From Sclerotinia nivalis (taxonomy: Eukaryota; Ascomycota; Leotiomycetes; Helotiales; Sclerotiniaceae): a stretch of DNA of 64,000 bases. The notes beneath the pieces were generated by a model. The model did not search any database. It was not told the origin of the DNA and worked only from the letters and a program-made list of their open reading frames with translations. Both the position numbers and the translations under genes were made by a program. The stretch is taken from positions 6,014,001-6,078,000 of the forward strand of contig JAPEIS010000001.1 of the NCBI GenBank assembly GCA_029531795.1, in the 5' to 3' direction. Positions 59,104-64,000 of the stretch are shown piece by piece. Positions within the stretch are counted from its first letter, which is position 1. Each line of letters opens with the position of its first letter.

Positions 59104-60049
59104 ATGTCGAAACCTCAGAATCTCCTGCGCCTAACTCGAAATCGGCCCTCAAAGCTCCCCTCTACCTCTTTAATATGCCAAACAAAACTTGCCACTACAT
59201 ATACAATTCAAACAGGCTCTCGATGTTTAGCAACTGTTAACGCAGGACCTAAGGACCTCTCGGATGTATGGTTCACCGGCTCAATACCCCGCAATGAGAA
59301 TCTATCTCCCGGTCCCAACGATTCAAATAAATCTCCCAAAGATGAGAGAACAGTAAAACTAGGAAAAAGCAAGCACTCTCCGCATCCACTTCAACTGATT
59401 CACCTACTTGCAAACAATATACTAACAATCCCCAGCTCTCCGCATTCTCCAAGAACGCCTGCCCACTCTCCTCCAATCCCCCCTCCCTCAAGAAATTCTC
59501 TCCCCGCAAATAACCCTCCACCTCTTTCCCTCCACGCATCCCCATCTCCCCACCGTCTCAGGCCGTGTCGCCTATTCTGCCGCTCTCTGGACTTCTCCTA
59601 TTGCCTGGGGCCGTGTTCCATTAGTTGGAAATGTGAAGCTTGAGATACTTTCCGAGCGGATGAGGCAATCACCTAGAGGAAATTGCGAACAGTTGATAGT
59701 GCGATGGAGAACTATTGGCAAGACGAAGAATAAAGGCACAGGCGGGTTCTATAAGGGGATTGGGGCAAGGGAAAATGTGGATAAGATCACGGAGTGGTTG
59801 GGGGGTGGAAGTGGAGAGGATGATAGTAAGGAGTTTACTGGGCTTTTCCTCTTTGAGTTTGATGAGGAGGGGAGGATCTGGTCGCATACTATTGAGCATG
59901 TGCAAGAAGGTGGAAATTGGGAAAAAGGCGTTGGTGCTAAGGTGGTGGGACTGACGGATTGGCTTTTGGGTGGGATGAAGAATGGGAGAGGTGATGAGGG
60001 CGCTCCTTGTCCAGCGTTCTGGGTGGAAGAACATGATTTGAGGAGATGA
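59104..60049 (+). CDS. conserved fungal protein, probably mitochondrial, NTF2-like C-terminus
   Basis: Two exons, 59104-59368 and 59436-60049, give 292 aa. The N-terminus is basic, Ser/Thr/Leu-rich and without acidic residues for ~45 positions (MSKPQNLLRLTRNRPSKLPS), like a mitochondrial presequence. The body has TLRILQERLPTLLQSPLPQ, SGRVAYSAALWTSPIAWGRV and, near the end, VRWRTIG..., FTGLFLFEFDEEGRIWSHTI. The latter resembles the SnoaL/NTF2-like fold of the DUF2358 group. The intron uses a GC donor (GCAAGC) with a TACTAAC branch and CCCAG acceptor; only this junction restores the frame (GKT-LRIL). Function unknown. The coding strand changes from C-rich (59436-59600) to G-rich (59640-60049). 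Confidence 0.8.
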
Positions 60050-60506
60050 CGATGTGATGCAGGAATTGTACCATATATGGAATGGAAAATGCTGACTTGG
60101 GTCACGAATTGATTTAGCGTATTGGCGTTCGGATGAAAATAAACTTTAAAGATCCTGTGCAAATACTGGACAGAAACACCCCTCAATGAAGTAATGAAAT
60201 ACTGGAATCGCTCAAGCCTTTACTTGAAACTTTTGACTTTGTATGATGCTCGACTTACGGTATCGGATATTTCGGGGAGTCAATGGGTGTGATATGGAAG
60301 AATGAATTGTTCTTTTGCTGTGATCAAGCATCCATATTATGGACGCTTTTAGGGCACCATCTTCTGGATGCTACCATATTTCTCATCCTGTTAACTTGTT
60401 CTATCTCGCTGGTGAAACCAGAGATAAAATATCCTGTGCAGACCATCAATGCCCTTGCTCGTTACCATATACAAATAAATTACATGCCGTTCACCCCAAG
60501 CTCACT
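60050..60506. other. convergent intergenic
   Basis: 3' flanks of the mitochondrial-protein gene and of recQ. Nothing else seen. Confidence 0.6.
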
Positions 60507-63108
60507 CTATTTGCATTCCTTCTCAAAAGCTCGCAGAAGAACCTAGAGTCGATATTTGTTAGCCACTTCATATTCCCAGAAACTATTCTAATGCAAATCC
60601 CACTTACCATGAACTCATGATCTTCCATTGAGCCAAAGATCGAACTCCTTCCCAACTTCATCGTGGTCACTCTTGGAGTAGATATGCCAAAAGCCACTCG
60701 AGCCAGGAATCGCGGGTCATCGCGGTCTGGGATTATACTAAGGATGTCCCTGAAAGCTATTTCATTGAAAGGAACTGGAGGAGGAAGTTGAATCTCGACG
60801 GGCTTGTGCGTTAAACACCACTGGCAATGACCGCATTCTTCTTTTCCATCAGGGAGCTCATCGCCAAAGTGTTCAGCCAATTTCTTCGAGAAACAAGCTT
60901 TGCCAGTGATAAGCTGTAAAATCTTATCCGTACGCTCTAAAGCCTGTTGTTCGCGAGTTTCCAGGGTGGTGTGGATTGCCTTTGCGAGCTCCTCAATCTC
61001 CGATGCAGTTTTGGGAAGAGGTTTAGTGACTTTGTAAACGTTCAAGACCTGGCTTGGCTTCAATTCCAGAATTCCTTCTGAGTTCCACTCGCCAAGCTTG
61101 GCAATAATCTCATTTCTTCCGATATTGTAACGGTGAGCTGCAGTATCCACATCGATGTGATGTAACTTAGATTTCTTCTCACCACACGCCGCAATCGCAA
61201 CTGCCGCCGGACTCCGATCCGACGTGATTTTGGCACGATACCTGTTGTCTTCTGCGACATACGAATACTTTTGGTACAATGGTGTAGTAGCACGGATAAG
61301 ACCATGGGTTAGCTCCAGCTGTGCGTAAAGGCTACCCAAGACTGTAGGCCGAATATCAAATTCTTTCGTTTGATTAAAGTGCGAACTGTGAATCTCACCT
61401 CCGACTGAGAGCTTGATTGTCTTTGAATCGAATATGTCGTTTAGTAGGCCGCGAATAGATGCGAGAGATGGTAGGTCACCTCTTGCGAACAACTCACGAA
61501 AATGAAGATCTTCGCCGCATACGAAGAAGAAACAATTTGAGGTTCTGCCATCTCGTCCACTTCTTCCAATTTCCTGACCTGCTCAAAGATCAGCACGACA
61601 GACTTTATGTCATTCGAGTATGTTAAGTCATTTTGGAAGGTTGTCTCTTTAAAATTGAGTGGGACAACGAGGGCTGATGCAAGATGCTATCAAGCGACTG
61701 AAGCGCGTTAAAGAGAAATGCTGAGAAGAAATATACTCACTGTAAGACTCCAGACTTTGAGGGACACTAAAATGAACAACATTGCGAATAGCGCCCTTGT
61801 CAATTCCCATGCCAAAAGCAATCGTTGCAACCATAATCATGTCATCACTCCTCATAAATTCATCCTGCAGCTTTGTTTTAGCTTCAGTCTGCATTCCTGC
61901 GTGAAAGGCCTTGGCTTTGAAGCCCGCATCCACTAATATCTGTGCAAGACCCTCGGTTTGCCTCTGCAAAGTAACATAAATGATCGTCGAGCCTTTGTGA
62001 TTGTGCAGAAAGTCTTTGAGCTTAGGTAGCATATTTACCTTCCTATCTCCTGACTCGGCCAATAATCGCAAATTGGGTCGATAGGTGGAAGTTCGAAAGA
62101 GCCCAGAGTCTTTGATTTTGAAAGCATGGCAGATATCCTTGGCAACACGAGGTGTAGCTGTAGCAGTCAGGCAAACGACTCTCTCGGCTTGGATCTCCTC
62201 AGCGAAACGGGCGATCTCTACCCATAGTTAGCACAAATGCAGTTCTAGTAGAATTCGAGGAACAACTTAGGTAGTCTGGACGGAAGCTGTGCCCCCATTC
62301 ACTGATACAATGTGCTTCGTCAACTGCAAGTAATCTGATACCTCCCCGGACATACTTCATTTGCTCCACGAAACCCTCGTTGTTCAACCTCTCGGGTGCT
62401 ACATAAAGTAACTTCAGTTTTCCCTTTCTCAATGCCTCGCATGTTTGAATATATTCTTCTCTTGTCTTGCTTGAGTCGAATGTTGCCGCAGCAATGCCAC
62501 GACGAACAAGAGCATCCACTTGGTCTTTCATCAATGCTATCAGTGGCGATACTACCAGGGTGACTGTGTGTCACTAGGATTAGTTTCCTCCTTGAAAGTA
62601 TGAAAGAAATCAACAAAATACGAAAAGATGCAGATTTCCAAAGGAAAGATCCGATTCTCTAGTTCAAGATGTTGTGTATAGAATTGCCGCACAGCACTCT
62701 CATGTTTCACTCACTGCCATGTTCGCCTTCTTCACGATCGTTGAGACGCTGATCTTCCTCTTCAAAAGCAAGTGCCGGGACTTGGAAGCAAAGACTCTTT
62801 CCACCTCCAGTGGGGAAGACAACAACAGCACTTTCGCCAGTAAGAATTCTTGATATGGCTTGTTCCTGCTTTAATCGAAACGATTTAAAACCGAAATTGC
62901 GATTCAGTGCAGAGATTGCCGATTGAAAGACCTTGTGAGATGTCTCAGTCGTCTGTTTCTTGATAATTGGCGAAGTCCGTTCGGAGGAAGCTTTACGCTT
63001 GTGGCCCTGGTTACCGCTAGCAGCATCTACCGCGTTTGTCAAATCTAGTAAATCTGCCTCATCGCCAGAACTGAATCCATATTCATCGACCTCCGTAGAG
63101 TTTGCCAT
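60507..63108 (-). CDS. RecQ-family DNA helicase
   Basis: Five exons: 63108-62715, 62563-62267, 62217-61741, 61578-60608, 60542-60507, giving 724 aa. This is an ATP-dependent 3'-5' helicase for recombination and replication repair. The Walker A motif is [12 protein letters not shown] (K104), the DEAH box is [19 protein letters not shown] (213-216), and motif VI is [10 protein letters not shown], completed across intron 3. The RecQ zinc-binding cysteines are [12 protein letters not shown] ... ECGHCQWC. A winged-helix-like part lies before the end. No HRDC domain is seen. The size and order fit short RecQ1-like proteins rather than Sgs1/BLM. The last exon codes for only 11 residues ([11 protein letters not shown]). 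An in-frame upstream ATG at 63189 would add 27 residues resembling a mitochondrial presequence. Confidence 0.9.
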
Positions 63109-63189
63109 AGTTTGTGTATGGGAGATAAATGATTGATACTTCCTTTTGGTCAAAGCATGTGAGGAACGAAGACTTTGTAATAATCGCAT

Positions 63190-63745
63190 ATCAAATATTA
63201 TCGTGTTGTCTGTAAAAAAGTTGAAAGAAAACAACAAGTCCGACGTAGTGTTTGCATTTCGCGTGATCACATGATGTATAAGTGGATCAAATCAAACAAT
63301 TTTACAAGCAGCACTGTGCAATCTTGTAAAATTTCATGTCAGTATTGAGGTAATCCTTTGTTTGGCGATTGGAGTTGATTCCCATGAGTTCGAGGAAGAT
63401 GTATTTCCAAGCGGATCAACGGTTTGTCTCATTATTCCAGACCGCACTTGAACGTTTCAAGTAATTTATTCCCGTACTCCATAGTGATTTCCAACCTCAT
63501 TATCATTTCCTTGATCTATAGATACAACCGACTCTAACCATTCTATTTATCCGTGTAAGACCCTTCCTAGTAAACACAGTAGAATCGATCCATCCTGGCC
63601 TCATCTCCAACGCAGGTATATTCCAACGCCTCTCCTAAACAATTCAAATACCATGTATATACATTCCAGCGATTCCATAACTTACAATCGGATTCATGCT
63701 CCAAAAGCATTGTTAGTCCAAACCAAACCCATATCTACTTCGCAG
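63190..63745. other. intergenic
   Basis: Upstream of recQ and 3' flank of the carrier gene. No gene seen. Confidence 0.6.
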
Positions 63746-64000
63746 CTATCTTGCAGGAAGGTTCTTCCTTAGTTTGATGGTCTGTTCATACAAAACGTCC
63801 TTGAAGGCGAATAACAATGCAGCAGTCATAACACTTTGTGACACTTTGGGGGCAATTCCTGGAAAAGGGTTAGTGACAATTCTTTCAATAACATTGAGGA
63901 GAAATATCTACCTTTGTAGAATCCCTCGTAGCCTTCTTCTTTCAAAATACGTTTCATGCCCTGGATCATACTTTCTTTTCCTCCGTCCCTTCCGGCGACG
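63746..64000 (-). CDS. peroxisomal/mitochondrial carrier, 3' end only
   Basis: Partial; continues beyond the window. Exons 64000-63912 and 63858-63746 encode the C-terminus: SMIQGMKRILKEEGYEGFYK, then GIAPKVSQSVMTAALLFAFK and DVLYEQTIKLRKNLPAR. This is the third repeat of a mitochondrial carrier family protein. The sequence around KVSQSVMTAALLF is like the PMP47/Ant1 group, which moves adenine nucleotides across the peroxisome membrane. The intron is 53 bp with a CCAG acceptor. The signature motifs of the first two repeats lie outside the window, so the substrate is inferred. Confidence 0.8.

Noticed and set aside
59669..60186. Minus-strand Pro/Ser-rich frames opposite the gene at 59104
   Set aside because: Shadows of a G-rich coding strand; the plus-strand frame has presequence, family motifs and a consistent intron.

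Overview
This is nuclear DNA of a filamentous ascomycete. The genes carry short introns of about 50-150 bp with GTAAGT-like donors, CTAAC-like branch sites and TAG/CAG acceptors. They are spread over both strands, separated by AT-rich and microsatellite-rich spacers. Several families are characteristic of filamentous fungi (2EXR, Fig1-like, YAG7-like, fungal STAND N-terminus, GT90/CAP10). Gene style and protein sequences look most like Leotiomycetes (Botrytis/Sclerotinia relatives). That placement is inference, because no database could be searched. There are no bacterial-type operons, CRISPR arrays or viral genes.

Layout. 0-10 kb: a Ser/Thr-rich secreted protein (940-1626), a reticulon (3745-5018), a 3.5 kb gene-free stretch with G-rich and polypurine repeats, and an orphan coiled-coil protein (8524-9855). 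10-18.5 kb: AP-2 sigma (10514-11167), a double zinc-knuckle protein (11607-13702, minus), a 2EXR protein (14447-15954) and histidinol-phosphate aminotransferase (17121-18461, minus). 18.7-31 kb is the accessory-looking part. It holds a frameshifted GT90 glycosyltransferase, a small cysteine-rich secreted protein, about 3.4 kb of gene-free AT-rich DNA, a broken STAND N-terminal fragment, a divergent 5S rRNA gene, a PrpD-family dehydratase and an alcohol dehydrogenase disabled by a small deletion. 32-47 kb: a Fig1-like membrane protein, a phytanoyl-CoA dioxygenase-like protein with a substituted iron ligand, an intron-containing tRNA-Val, an M1 aminopeptidase, a four-exon CENP-W (78 aa) and a YAG7-like RGG protein, followed by 3.8 kb without a recognisable gene. 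47-64 kb: a KDM4/Rph1-type JmjC demethylase, an alcohol-oxidase-like GMC enzyme, Rab GTPase Ypt1, a mitochondrial-looking protein, a RecQ helicase and the 3' end of a peroxisomal carrier.

The genes do not form one pathway. Most are housekeeping genes of unrelated function: membrane traffic (reticulon, AP-2 sigma, Ypt1), chromatin and centromere (KDM4, CENP-W, RecQ) and metabolism (His5, PrpD, AOX-like). No clear new multi-gene system was found. The most useful observations are gene-structure ones: 11- and 19-nt microexons that split the GAMEN motif, two GC-AG introns, an 11-nt first coding exon in ypt1, a compensated variant 5S gene, a tRNA with an intron and an odd T-loop, three gene relics, and a repeated C-to-G skew switch along the coding strand of a subset of genes.
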